Program-made: the position numbers and the translations under genes
From: a bacterium
GTDB lineage: Bacteria; Zhuqueibacterota; QNDG01; DTFT01
Direction of reading: 5' to 3'
NCBI GenBank assembly: GCA_016933415.1
Contig: JAFGAX010000070.1
Location: 1-48,459, forward strand
DNA length: 48,459 bases
Part shown: piece by piece, positions 17,362 through 25,122 of the stretch
How positions within the stretch are numbered: position 1 is the stretch's first letter
Layout of the letters: each line of letters starts with the position of its first letter
The notes under the pieces: generated by a model
The model's database searches: none
Seen by the model: the letters and a program-made list of their open reading frames with translations, nothing else
What the model was told of the DNA's origin: nothing

Positions 17362-18121
17362 AGTCGAAGGTCTGCAGGCCGTCTACCCCGGAGCCGAATC
17401 CGCACCCGCGCTCCGGGGTGTTTCGTTCCGGATCGCGCCGGGCGAGCGGGTGGCGCTCATGGGATCGAACGGATCCGGCAAGACGACCCTGGTCCGGTGC
17501 ATCGACGGCCTGCTCCGTCCGTCGGCCGGGGACGTCCGGGTCGACGGGTTTTCCGTGCTCCGGCCCGGAGACCTGATGCCCCTGCGCAGGCGCATCGGCC
17601 TGGTTTTTCAGAACCCGGACGATCAGATCGTATCCACCACGGTGGAGCGCGAGATCGCATTCGGTCCCGAAAATCTCGGTGTTCCCACGGAGCAAATCGT
17701 CCGCCGCGTGGACGAGGCGCTCAGGCGGTTCAGGCTCGAACCGGTCCGGTCGCATGCGCCGCATCTGCTTTCAGGAGGCGAGCGCCAGCGGCTCGCGCTG
17801 GCGTCGGTCTGGGTCATGGAACCCGCGTATTACGTTCTGGACGAACCCACTTCGCTTCTCGATCCGGAAGGCCGCGCGGAAATCCGGCGTTTCGTGACGG
17901 AGCGGCCGGATGCGGGATTCCTCATCGTCACCCAGTATCCGGACGAGGCCCTGTTCTGCGGCCGTCTTCTCCTGCTCCGGGAAGGGGCGCTCGTGTTCGA
18001 CGGGCCGGCCGAGACCGCGTTCCGGGACGCTGAATTGTGCCGGGCGGCCGCGGTGGGCGTTCCCGCATCGATCCGTCTCGAGGTTTTCCGGGAGGGCCTG
18101 CGCTCTGAACATCCGGCTTGA
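17354..18121 (+). CDS. ecfA1: ECF transporter ATPase A (EcfA1-type)
   Basis: 255 aa ABC ATPase. Walker A GSNGSGKTT at 37-45, Q-loop in FQNPDDQIVSTTVEREIAFGPENLG (85-109), signature LSGGE at 139-143 and Walker B VLDEP at 161-165. The FQNPDDQ Q-loop is typical of energy-coupling-factor A subunits, which drive uptake (or, in some loci, handling) of vitamins and flavins. The start is GTG at 17354, overlapping waaA by 8 bases. The A' partner follows with a 17-base overlap. No T or S component is visible in the window. Confidence 0.85.
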   Translation: MLEVEGLQAVYPGAESAPALRGVSFRIAPGERVALMGSNGSGKTTLVRCIDGLLRPSAGDVRVDGFSVLRPGDLMPLRRRIGLVFQNPDDQIVSTTVEREIAFGPENLGVPTEQIVRRVDEALRRFRLEPVRSHAPHLLSGGERQRLALASVWVMEPAYYVLDEPTSLLDPEGRAEIRRFVTERPDAGFLIVTQYPDEALFCGRLLLLREGALVFDGPAETAFRDAELCRAAAVGVPASIRLEVFREGLRSEHPA

Positions 18122-18965
18122 ACATCTATCCTATTCATACCGTTCCCCGTTTTTCGAAACCCGGAACGCGCTGCACGATGTATCCGCGATCTTCGGACCG
18201 GGCGAATGCGTCGCGCTCGTGGGCCCGTCCGGATCCGGTAAAACCACGCTCATTCAACACCTGAACGGCCTCCTCCGGCCGACGTCCGGCGCCGTCCTGC
18301 TGGACGGTTTGGACCTGGCGGACCGGAGGACCGACCTGAACGAGGTGCGGCGGAGGATCGGCCTGGTCTTTCAACTGCCCGAGACGCAGCTTTTCGAGGA
18401 GACGGTTTTCGCGGACGTGGCTTTCGGTCCGAAGAACCTCGGCCTTTGCGGCAGCCGATTGGAGTCGGCCGTGGCCGCGGCCATGGAGCGCGTGGGTCTG
18501 TCCTTCGATGCGTATCGGAACCGTTCGCCTTTCCATCTCAGCGGCGGTGAGAAGCGGCGTGCGGCGCTGGCCGGCGTGTTCGCCATGGAGCCCGAGTGGA
18601 TCGTTCTCGACGAGCCCACGGCCGGCCTGGACTGGGAATCGTCCATCCGCGTGGAATCCATCCTGTCCGGATTTCACGGCACGGGCCGCTCGGTTCTGTT
18701 CATCTCGCATGACATGGATCTGGTGGCCCGTCTCGCGGAAAGGGTGATTCTGCTCGAAAAGGGACGCGTGCAATACGACGGGCCGGTGAGGCCGTTCTTT
18801 CTTTCCGATCAGCCGCAACGGGCCGGGCTCGGCAGGCCGTCGGTTACGGCCGCGATGGAATCGTTCAAAAGCCGGGGCATTCCGGTTCGGACCGACGTGC
18901 TCACGATGGAGGAGGCGGAAGCGGAATTGCGGCGCGCGGCTGGACTTGGAGCGATTCAAGACTGA
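18105..18965 (+). CDS. ecfA2: ECF transporter ATPase A' (EcfA2-type), probable CTG start
   Basis: 286 aa. Walker A GPSGSGKTT at 40-48 and a Q-loop reading FQLPETQLFEETVFADVAFGPKNLG, which is the diagnostic A' form. LSGGEKRR is near 145 and Walker B IVLDEP near 166. It pairs with the ATPase just upstream to make the A:A' heterodimer. No ATG, GTG or TTG lies near the right position. A CTG at 18105, 8 bases after GGGAGGG (18090-18096), gives the canonical start MNIRLEHLSYSY, so CTG is the best choice. EcfT does not follow; the next 230 bases are non-coding. Confidence 0.8.
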   Translation: MNIRLEHLSYSYRSPFFETRNALHDVSAIFGPGECVALVGPSGSGKTTLIQHLNGLLRPTSGAVLLDGLDLADRRTDLNEVRRRIGLVFQLPETQLFEETVFADVAFGPKNLGLCGSRLESAVAAAMERVGLSFDAYRNRSPFHLSGGEKRRAALAGVFAMEPEWIVLDEPTAGLDWESSIRVESILSGFHGTGRSVLFISHDMDLVARLAERVILLEKGRVQYDGPVRPFFLSDQPQRAGLGRPSVTAAMESFKSRGIPVRTDVLTMEEAEAELRRAAGLGAIQD

Positions 18966-18968
18966 AGC

Positions 18969-19055
18969 CTTCAATAGCCTGCATCTGTTGCTTGGCCCAC
19001 GCATCGCGGGGTCTTCAATAATCAACATCTGTTGATTGATCCCGCGCAGCGGGAC
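18969..19055. repeat. Two-copy 44-bp tandem repeat with hairpins
   Basis: Copies start at 18969 and 19013, sharing cttcaata, atctgttg and a ccc-cgc-cgggg end. In copy 2 the centre forms a perfect hairpin (atcaac / gttgat) followed by a second one (tcccgc / gcggga). It lies right after the second ECF ATPase and may end that transcript. Confidence 0.55.
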
Positions 19056-19135
19056 CTTAATTATAATATCCTCTGGAATTTACTCTTCAGGAGTTAATTT
19101 TATTCTATAGGGCCGAAATTCGGTGAATTTTTTTC

Positions 19136-19164
19136 TTGACTTTCCGAAAAATATTACTTAAAAT
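19136..19164 (+). promoter_or_regulatory. Promoter of the small zinc-ribbon gene
   Basis: TTGACT at 19136-19141, a 17-bp spacer and TAAAAT at 19159-19164, in a strongly AT-rich stretch, with the start codon 38 bases further on. Confidence 0.65.
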
Positions 19165-19201
19165 ATTTATAATAATTAAATTGAGGGGGGAGAGGAAACA
19201 T

Positions 19202-19378
19202 ATGGAGGAAGTCACCTATCAGGAACTCGTGATTGTGTGCGAGAAATGCAAAACCGTCCGGAAAACCCCGGTTCAAACCTATGAGCAATGTCTTGAACTT
19301 TTCCGTTCCTACAAGTGCCCGAACGGATGCGGCCCCAATCTTTACAGCTTTTTTACGGTTGGCCAGTTGAAAAAATAG
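19202..19378 (+). CDS. Small zinc-ribbon-like protein, unknown function
   Basis: 58 aa, MEEVTYQELVIVCEKCKTV to the end FFTVGQLKK. The cysteines come as CEKC and CPNGC, about 30 residues apart, which suggests one bound zinc. I do not recognise a named family. The ATG at 19202 follows GGGGGGAGAGG and a strong promoter, so it is probably well expressed. A longer in-frame reading from 19136 would start inside the promoter and is rejected. The tRNA cluster begins 69 bases downstream. Confidence 0.75.
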   Translation: MEEVTYQELVIVCEKCKTVRKTPVQTYEQCLELFRSYKCPNGCGPNLYSFFTVGQLKK

Positions 19379-19399
19379 CGTTTTCTGCTGATTTAATCC

Positions 19400-19427
19400 T
19401 TGACAAACCGCCGAAATTTATTAAATT
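19400..19427 (+). promoter_or_regulatory. Promoter of the tRNA-Gly-Cys-Leu cluster
   Basis: TTGACA at 19400-19405 and TAAATT at 19422-19427 with a 16-bp spacer, 20 bases before the tRNA-Gly gene. The same -10 word, TTAAATTATA, is found in front of tRNA-His. Confidence 0.65.
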
Positions 19428-19447
19428 ATAGCCCGAGAGTCAACCAA

Positions 19448-19523
19448 GCGGGAATAGCTCAGTTGGTAGAGCGTCACGTTGCCAACGTGAATGTCGCGGG
19501 TTCAAGTCCCGTTTCCCGCTCCA
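19448..19523 (+). tRNA. tRNA-Gly (GCC)
   Basis: 76 bases. The acceptor GCGGGAA pairs with TTCCCGC, the anticodon loop gttGCCaac reads GCC, the T loop is GGTTCAAGTCC, and CCA is encoded at the 3' end (19521-19523). Confidence 0.95.
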
Positions 19524-19526
19524 ACT

Positions 19527-19602
19527 GGCGGCGTAGCCAAGTGGCTAAGGCGAAGGTCTGCAAAACCTTTATTCAGCGGTTCGACTCCGCTCGCCGCCTC
19601 CA
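19527..19602 (+). tRNA. tRNA-Cys (GCA)
   Basis: 76 bases, 3 bases after tRNA-Gly. The acceptor GGCGGCG pairs with CGCCGCC, the anticodon in tctGCAaaa is GCA, and CCA is encoded at 19600-19602. Confidence 0.95.
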
Positions 19603-19610
19603 AAGGACCG

Positions 19611-19696
19611 GCCGGGATGGCGGAATAGGTAGACGCAAGGGATTTAAAATCCCTTGTCCCGTAAGGGGCGTGCCGGTTCGATTCCGGCTCCCGGTA
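19611..19696 (+). tRNA. tRNA-Leu (TAA)
   Basis: 86 bases with a long variable arm (tgtcccgtaaggggcg region). The acceptor GCCGGGA pairs with TCCCGGT with one G-T pair, and the anticodon in atTTAAaat is TAA. Unlike the two preceding tRNAs, CCA is not encoded (the gene is followed by CTG). Confidence 0.93.
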
Positions 19697-19724
19697 CTGC
19701 ATCCGCGGCGGCCTGGAGTTTCCG

Positions 19725-19751
19725 CCCACCGATCGGTGGGTTGTTTTTTTT
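19725..19751 (+). terminator. Terminator between tRNA-Leu and the HAD gene
   Basis: A perfect 16-base palindrome (cccacc gatc ggtggg, 19725-19740) followed by an almost pure T-run to 19751. It ends the tRNA transcript only about 12 bases before the ribosome site of the HAD gene. Confidence 0.85.
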
Positions 19752-19771
19752 ACGGTGATTTTGGAGGAGTC

Positions 19772-20443
19772 CTGTTCCAGGCAGTCATTTTCGATATGGA
19801 TGGAGTGATTGTAGACACAGAACCACTCCACAAGAAAACAGAACGCGTCACCCTGGCTCCCTTCGGCATTACGTTGACCGATGGAGAACTCGACTCCTAT
19901 ATGGGAACCGAGGCCGGGTTGCTAATGACGCGTTTTATTGAGCGGTTTCACTTAAACGTTACCTTTGACGTTTTATATGCTTCATATAAATCAAATCTCA
20001 TCCGTCTTTTCGGAGAAGGAGTTCCTCCTGTACCCGGGACTTTCGACCTGATTCGAACCCTTTCCGGGGCTGGAGTGCCGATTGCGGTCGGATCCAGTTC
20101 CAACCGCGAGTTGGTTCAACTCGTTCTGTCTCAGACCGGTCTTGCACACCATTTTACAGCTGTGGTGTCGGGAGACGACGCGGCACGCTCCAAGCCGCAT
20201 CCGGACATATTCCTCGAGGCGGCCCGCAGGCTCGGGGTCCTTACCGGGCAGTGCGTGGTCATCGAGGATTCGACGAACGGCGTGGCCGCGGCCAAAGCGG
20301 CCGGCATGTTCTGTGTGGGATTCCGCAATCCGAACAGCACGGGCCAGGATCTGACCCCGGCGGACTGGGTGGTCCGGTCCATGGAGGAAATCACGGTCGG
20401 CAGGTTGCGGGCGCTGACCGGACAGGCGGCCGGCAGGGCCTGA
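19772..20443 (+). CDS. HAD phosphatase, beta-phosphoglucomutase-like subfamily
   Basis: About 223 aa. The HAD motif I FDMDGVIVDTEP is at the N-terminus, motif II is VGSSSNRE, motif III includes SKPHPDIFLEAARRLG, and motif IV is VIEDSTNGVAAAKAAGM. The cap domain (about 20-90) is of the C1 type. Members dephosphorylate or isomerise sugar phosphates; the galactokinase gene downstream fits a sugar role. The start is unclear: no ATG, GTG or TTG lies in the right place. CTG at 19772, after GGAGGA (19763-19768), gives MFQAVIFDMDG and is the best guess, though the spacing is only 3 bases. Confidence 0.83.
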   Translation: MFQAVIFDMDGVIVDTEPLHKKTERVTLAPFGITLTDGELDSYMGTEAGLLMTRFIERFHLNVTFDVLYASYKSNLIRLFGEGVPPVPGTFDLIRTLSGAGVPIAVGSSSNRELVQLVLSQTGLAHHFTAVVSGDDAARSKPHPDIFLEAARRLGVLTGQCVVIEDSTNGVAAAKAAGMFCVGFRNPNSTGQDLTPADWVVRSMEEITVGRLRALTGQAAGRA

Positions 20444-20467
20444 GCCATTTCAGAGAGGATTTGTCTC

Positions 20468-21628
20468 ATGCAGGATCTAGAGCGGCGGTTCTTCGAGGCT
20501 TTCGGGAAGGCTTCGTCATTCCGAGCCGCCGCGCCCGGCAGGGTCAACCTGATCGGCGAGCACACGGATTATAACGACGGATACGTTCTGCCGGTCGCGA
20601 TCCAGTTCAGCGTGACGGTTCTGGCATCGCCCAGGACGGACGGGCGGGTGAACCTGGTGTCCGCGGATTTCGACAGCCGCGTTTCCTTTTCTCTCGATGA
20701 ACCGTTGATCCGTGACGCGTCCGCGGGCTGGAGCGACTACCCCAAGGGCGTGATGTCGGAATTCCTGCAGGCCGGGCTCCGGCCGTGCGGCATGGACGCG
20801 GTGTACCGGGGAGACGTGCCCATCGCCTCCGGCCTGAGCTCCTCGGCCGCGGTCGAGACTGCATTCGCCGTTCTGATCCGGCGGATGAACGGCTTTGCCA
20901 TCGGCGACACGGACCTCGCCCGGCTCTGCCAGGCCGCCGAGAACCGCTTCGTCGGCATGAACTGCGGCATCATGGACCAGTTCATTTCCGCGCTCGGGCA
21001 GGCGAATGCCGCGCTGTTCCTCGATTGCCGGTCGCTCGGTTACGAGATCGTCCCGTTTCCGTCCGACCTGTACGATGTGGTGATTCTCAATACGCGTAAA
21101 AAGCGCGAACTGACGGGCTCGGAGTACAATGAAAGAAGAAGCCAGTGCGAGGAGGGCGTGCGGCTTCTGTCCGGCGCATTGCCCGGCATACGCGCCCTGC
21201 GCGATGTGTCCACTGCGGAATTCGAGCGTCACGCGCCGGGCCTGCCCGAAACCGTGCGGCGGCGCTGCAGGCACGTGGTGGAGGAGGATCAGCGTGTGCT
21301 GGATTTCGTGACCGCGCTCCGCTCGAGGGACGAAGCCTCGATCGGACGGCTCCTGCTCGAATCACACGCGAGCCTGCGCGACCTCTACGAAGTGAGCTGT
21401 CCCGAACTGGACGCGATGGTCGACATCGCCATGTCCGTTCCCGGAACGGTGGGTGCGCGCATGACGGGCGCGGGTTTCGGCGGATGCGCGGTCGCGGTCG
21501 TCCGGCGCGGCACAGGAAAGGCCCTGGCCGAGGCCGTTCTCGAGGAATACCCGAAGCGTACCGGATTGTGCCCGGAACTGTATGAAACCCGGCCCTCGGA
21601 AGGCGCGAGGGCCGAGAAACTGGAATGA
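20468..21628 (+). CDS. galK: Galactokinase
   Basis: 386 aa, normal length. All three GHMP kinase motifs are present: GRVNLIGEHTDYNDGYVLP near the N-terminus (galactokinase signature), IASGLSSSAAVETA (ATP loop, near 118) and GARMTGAGFGGCAVAV near 330. It phosphorylates galactose at C1 in the Leloir pathway. No galT or galE is adjacent, but the HAD enzyme 24 bases upstream is probably in the same transcript. AGAGGATTTG precedes the ATG. Confidence 0.94.
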   Translation: MQDLERRFFEAFGKASSFRAAAPGRVNLIGEHTDYNDGYVLPVAIQFSVTVLASPRTDGRVNLVSADFDSRVSFSLDEPLIRDASAGWSDYPKGVMSEFLQAGLRPCGMDAVYRGDVPIASGLSSSAAVETAFAVLIRRMNGFAIGDTDLARLCQAAENRFVGMNCGIMDQFISALGQANAALFLDCRSLGYEIVPFPSDLYDVVILNTRKKRELTGSEYNERRSQCEEGVRLLSGALPGIRALRDVSTAEFERHAPGLPETVRRRCRHVVEEDQRVLDFVTALRSRDEASIGRLLLESHASLRDLYEVSCPELDAMVDIAMSVPGTVGARMTGAGFGGCAVAVVRRGTGKALAEAVLEEYPKRTGLCPELYETRPSEGARAEKLE

Positions 21629-21632
21629 TGCC

Positions 21633-22580
21633 ATGAACGTCATCGCGATCCCCCTGAAAGAAATCCTCCGGGATTTCTTTTTTTCTTTCGCTTCGGACGC
21701 GCAAAAGCCCGGTCTCGAACGGTCCATACGCGCCAGCGGCATCCTGAATCCGATTCCCGTGCTGGCCGTTGAAGGGGGCTGGCGGCCGGTGGCAGGATTC
21801 AGCCGGATCCGCGCGGCCGAATCAACGGGGCTGAAAACCGTGCCCGGACGCGTGCTGTCCCCGGAAACGCCGGCCTGGCGGCACTTCGCGGACGCGGTTC
21901 TCGAACATGCCGCGACGCGGCCCCTGAATCTGTTCGATAAGGCGAGGATCGTGGATATTCTCAGGCGGGCCGGAGCGCCGGACGCGGAAATAGTCGGCTG
22001 TTGCGGGGAGGCGCTGGAACTCTCCGCGTCCGCCCCGTCTCTTGACGAGCTCGCGGGACTGCTCGATCTGGAGCCTTCCCTGAGGCTCCACCTGGAACGT
22101 TTTCCAACAGCCTTCAAGCAGGCGTCCTTCTTTATGACGCTTGATCCGTCCGGCCGGAAAGCGGCCGCGGATATGGGCCGGCTGCTTCAACTCAGGCCCG
22201 TGGAATTGACCGAGGTCGTACGGACCGCATGGGAAATCAGCCGCCGCGACAGCAGGCCCCTGGACGCGGTTTTGGCCGAAGCGTCCGCGCAAGACTCCAG
22301 GCCGGCAATGAACCGGAACGAGCGGATCGCCGCTCTCAAGAACGGCCTGAAGCGGATGCGGCAGCCGCGGCTGACGGAATGGAATGAATCCCTGAATCGG
22401 GCGAAAAACGGAATGCGGCTTCCGCAGTTCTGTGCGCTCACCTGGGACGCGTCCCTGGAATCGCCGGGACTGCGCCTCGAGGCATTGCTCAGAACGGAAT
22501 CGGATGCGTCCGAACTGGCTCTTGCGCTCGGCGATTCCGGGACACGCGAAGGCCTGTGTTCCATGTTCGAACTGCTCTGA
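21633..22580 (+). CDS. ParB-like nuclease-domain protein
   Basis: 315 aa. Residues about 5-100 form a ParB/Srx-type N-terminal domain: IPLKEILRDFFFSF, LERSIRASGILNPIPVLAVEGGWRPVAGFSRIRAAESTG. The rest is helical and I cannot assign it (NLFDKARIVDILRRAG, TAFKQASFFMTLDPSG). It begins 4 bases after galK and ends exactly where the photolyase-like gene begins, so all three are coupled. It is not a chromosome-partition ParB: no ParA is nearby, and the basic motif GERRxRA is replaced by GFSRIRA. Confidence 0.75.
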   Translation: MNVIAIPLKEILRDFFFSFASDAQKPGLERSIRASGILNPIPVLAVEGGWRPVAGFSRIRAAESTGLKTVPGRVLSPETPAWRHFADAVLEHAATRPLNLFDKARIVDILRRAGAPDAEIVGCCGEALELSASAPSLDELAGLLDLEPSLRLHLERFPTAFKQASFFMTLDPSGRKAAADMGRLLQLRPVELTEVVRTAWEISRRDSRPLDAVLAEASAQDSRPAMNRNERIAALKNGLKRMRQPRLTEWNESLNRAKNGMRLPQFCALTWDASLESPGLRLEALLRTESDASELALALGDSGTREGLCSMFELL

Positions 22581-23750
22581 GTGCGCCCGATGTCTCCGAT
22601 GCAAACGGAAATCCGGTTCGGCTTTGACCGGATTGAAATCGATCCGGAAGCGGTTTCCCATCCGCTGACGGAACGGATACTGGAGCGTCTGCCGGACACG
22701 CCCCGTTCCGTTTCGGACGCGGAAGCCTTCGGCCGATCGATCAGCCGCCTGCCCCTGACCCGGGGCAAGCGGGTGCTCAGGCTCGCGGTCGGACGCGGCA
22801 GTCTCATCAAGCCCTGCCCGGCCACGGCAGAGCCGTATCTCTGCTGCAGGTACACGGTGTTGAACGCCCAGTCCCAGTGTCCCATGGACTGCTCCTACTG
22901 CGTGCTCCAGACCTATCTCGACTCAGCCTGCCAGACCGTTTTCGTGAACATGGATGACATGCTGGAACAGGCCGTCCGCCTGCTCGACGAAAACCCGGGC
23001 CGCCTGTTTCGCATCGGCACGGGCGAGCTCGCGGACAGCCTCGCGCTGGACGAACTGACCGGCACGGCCCGGACGTTCATCGAATTTTTCGCGGCCAGAC
23101 CCAACGCGCTGTTCGAACTCAAGACCAAAACCGTACGGGTGGACGGCGCGCTCGAAGCCGAATCGCGCCGCGCGGTCATCTCCTGGTCCGTGAACCCGCC
23201 CTCCGTCGTCGCGTCCGAGGAGCACGGCGCAGCCCCCCTGGAGCGCCGTCTGGAAGCGGCGGCCCGGGCCGCGGCCGCCGGGTTCCTCGTCGGTTTCCAC
23301 TTCGACCCCATTCTCGATTTTCCGGACTGCGGGAAGGCGTACTCGGACCTGGCGGACCGTCTGTTCGAAGCGGTCGATCCGTCCCGCATCGCCTGGATCA
23401 GCCTCGGCAGTCTGCGTTATCCGCCCAGCCTCGGGGACGTGATCCGGACGCGGTTCCCGAAGAGCCGCATCGGGTACGGAGAAATGATCCGTGGTTTGGA
23501 CGGGAAAATGCGTTATCCCCGGCCGTTGCGCATCGCGCTGTACCGGTCCGTGATGGAACGGATACGACGCAAGTCAGATGACGTGTTTGTCTATTTCTGC
23601 ATGGAATCCGCGGACGTGTGGGAGCGCGTCATGGGATTCGCGCCCGCGGACAATGCCGATCTGGATTTCCGCTTCGCGGAGAGCCTGCACCGTCGATTTC
23701 CGGATATGGGGTTCCCGGTGCCGGAGAGGGGGGAGTATTCCATCGTGTAA
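22581..23750 (+). CDS. Spore-photoproduct-lyase-like radical SAM enzyme
   Basis: 389 aa. The radical SAM motif is CPMDCSYC (C100, C104, C107), preceded by CCRYTVLNAQSQ, the pattern of the SplB family (DNA photolyase acting on spore photoproduct). The order and spacing of the later motifs (RIGTGELADSLALDELT, ISWSVNPP, GFHFDPILDF) also fit SplB. Such homologues occur in many non-spore-formers with unknown substrate. The GTG at 22581 directly abuts the stop of the ParB-like gene; an ATG at 22590 is an alternative. Its 3' side faces the minus-strand radical SAM gene across a repeat. Confidence 0.85.
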   Translation: MRPMSPMQTEIRFGFDRIEIDPEAVSHPLTERILERLPDTPRSVSDAEAFGRSISRLPLTRGKRVLRLAVGRGSLIKPCPATAEPYLCCRYTVLNAQSQCPMDCSYCVLQTYLDSACQTVFVNMDDMLEQAVRLLDENPGRLFRIGTGELADSLALDELTGTARTFIEFFAARPNALFELKTKTVRVDGALEAESRRAVISWSVNPPSVVASEEHGAAPLERRLEAAARAAAAGFLVGFHFDPILDFPDCGKAYSDLADRLFEAVDPSRIAWISLGSLRYPPSLGDVIRTRFPKSRIGYGEMIRGLDGKMRYPRPLRIALYRSVMERIRRKSDDVFVYFCMESADVWERVMGFAPADNADLDFRFAESLHRRFPDMGFPVPERGEYSIV

Positions 23751-23776
23751 CGGTTGGGTTGCGGCTACCCGCTTGA

Positions 23777-23858
23777 GGTTCCGTGTTCAGGGTTTCGGGT
23801 TCCGAGTGGGTGATCAGGGATGTTTCAACCCGGAACCCGGAACTCCGAACACGGAACT
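23777..23858. repeat. GGAACCC-rich inverted repeat (second copy)
   Basis: Left arm 23777-23807 (ggttccgtgttc... gggttccgagt) and right arm 23827-23858 (aacccggaacccgg... gaacacggaact) are largely complementary. It belongs to the family at 13891. Here it lies between two convergent genes and probably acts as a two-way terminator. Confidence 0.6.
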
Positions 23859-23859
23859 A

Positions 23860-25068
23860 TCATTCATTTCGCTCCATCTCCTCCAGTGTCTCCACGATTT
23901 TCCTCGACAGAACCAGCCCTTTCTTCCACCAGTCATTCGCCAGGCCCGCTGAAGCGAGTCGGTCCAGCTTCCGGACCGTAGATGCTGAAATCGCTGATGG
24001 CTTCATTCCGTAATAGGGCGTGCCCGAGAGCGGCAGGAAATAATGCACCTGGTTCCACGCCCCGTACCGGGTTCCCATCCGCCGCATGAATTCCAGGGTC
24101 TCCAGCCGGTCATCCTCCGTTTCCCCGGGAAAGCCAATGATGAAATCGAGCTGGGGCTTGAACCCGGCTTCGCGGATCAGGCCGGCCGCTTTCTCGATGC
24201 TCTCCCTGCCGTGACCGCGGCACACCTGTCGCAGGACGCGTTCTGACCCGGACTGGGCGCCCACGGTGATTTTGCGGTTGGAGCAGTATTCCCGGACAAC
24301 GGCCAGAAGCTGCGGCGTGACGTGATTCGGCCTCACCTCGGAGGGGAATATCCCGTATTCCAGAAACCGGATGCCCATGGATCTGGATTCGGCAAGAAGC
24401 ATTTCAACCGCTTCCGCTGTTTCAAGCCCTTCCTGTTTGTACCCGAACCCGTCCGGGCATATGAAACCCAGACGGAGCAGCATGTTTCTCCGCCTGATTT
24501 CTTTCAGATACAGCCGAACTGAATCCATGGGCCTGTAAACCGGCTTCCGTCCCCGTGTCTGGCAGAAGCGGCAGGCCTGACCGCATCCTCGCATGATCTC
24601 GATGGGAGGGATGAACGGATCCATGCCGGAAAAGGGGAGACTTTGCTCCAGATCATCCAGGGGGTCGGCCCTGAATATCTGTTTTTCCGGCCATTTTCCA
24701 GAACCTGCGAGCGTTTCCAGAAAATCAGGCAGTATTATTTCCCCGTCCCCCTGGAAAACGGCGTCAAAACCCAGTTTCAGCGTGTTTTCCGGATCACCCG
24801 TGGCATGGGGGCCTCCGGCAATGAGCCGGATTCCGGCTTTTTTCCGGAATCTCCGGACATCCGCCCTCACCTCAGGCAGGTGCACGGTCTGGAAGGAAAA
24901 AGCGACTATCGCTTCGTCCGGCACAGAATCAGGGCACAGATCGTCCGCCACCCGGATCGAGAATGACTTCTCGAGGCCGCGTTTTTCAATGGAGGAGAGA
25001 AGAACCGGAATGGAAAAGCGGTTTCCCGGATTCCTGTTGAAAATCAAGGATTTAAGTTGTTTTCTCAT
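23860..25068 (-). CDS. B12-binding-domain radical SAM protein
   Basis: 402 aa. The N-terminal half (about 1-130) is a cobalamin-binding-like fold (VAFSFQTVHLPEVRADVR, IRLIAGGPHATGDPENTL, FDAVFQGDGEIIL). The radical SAM motif CGQACRFC (C162, C166, C169) follows IEIMRGCG, and the C-terminus has the B12-radical-SAM pattern (AQSGSERVLRQVCRGH, LDFIIGFPGETEDD). It resembles a small family first named for an archaeal protein (MJ_1487 type); the substrate is unknown. The ATG at 25068 has no ribosome site. The gene is read toward the repeat at 23777. Confidence 0.8.
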   Translation of the reverse strand: MRKQLKSLIFNRNPGNRFSIPVLLSSIEKRGLEKSFSIRVADDLCPDSVPDEAIVAFSFQTVHLPEVRADVRRFRKKAGIRLIAGGPHATGDPENTLKLGFDAVFQGDGEIILPDFLETLAGSGKWPEKQIFRADPLDDLEQSLPFSGMDPFIPPIEIMRGCGQACRFCQTRGRKPVYRPMDSVRLYLKEIRRRNMLLRLGFICPDGFGYKQEGLETAEAVEMLLAESRSMGIRFLEYGIFPSEVRPNHVTPQLLAVVREYCSNRKITVGAQSGSERVLRQVCRGHGRESIEKAAGLIREAGFKPQLDFIIGFPGETEDDRLETLEFMRRMGTRYGAWNQVHYFLPLSGTPYYGMKPSAISASTVRKLDRLASAGLANDWWKKGLVLSRKIVETLEEMERNE

Positions 25069-25122
25069 GTTTCATACCAATGTACTGAATTGGAATGATT
25101 TTTTCAACATTCCAGGAAGGAG

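Noticed and set aside
21633-22580. Chromosome-partition ParB and nearby origin
   Set aside because: No ParA, no parS-like site and no dnaA or gidA nearby; only the N-terminal fold is shared.
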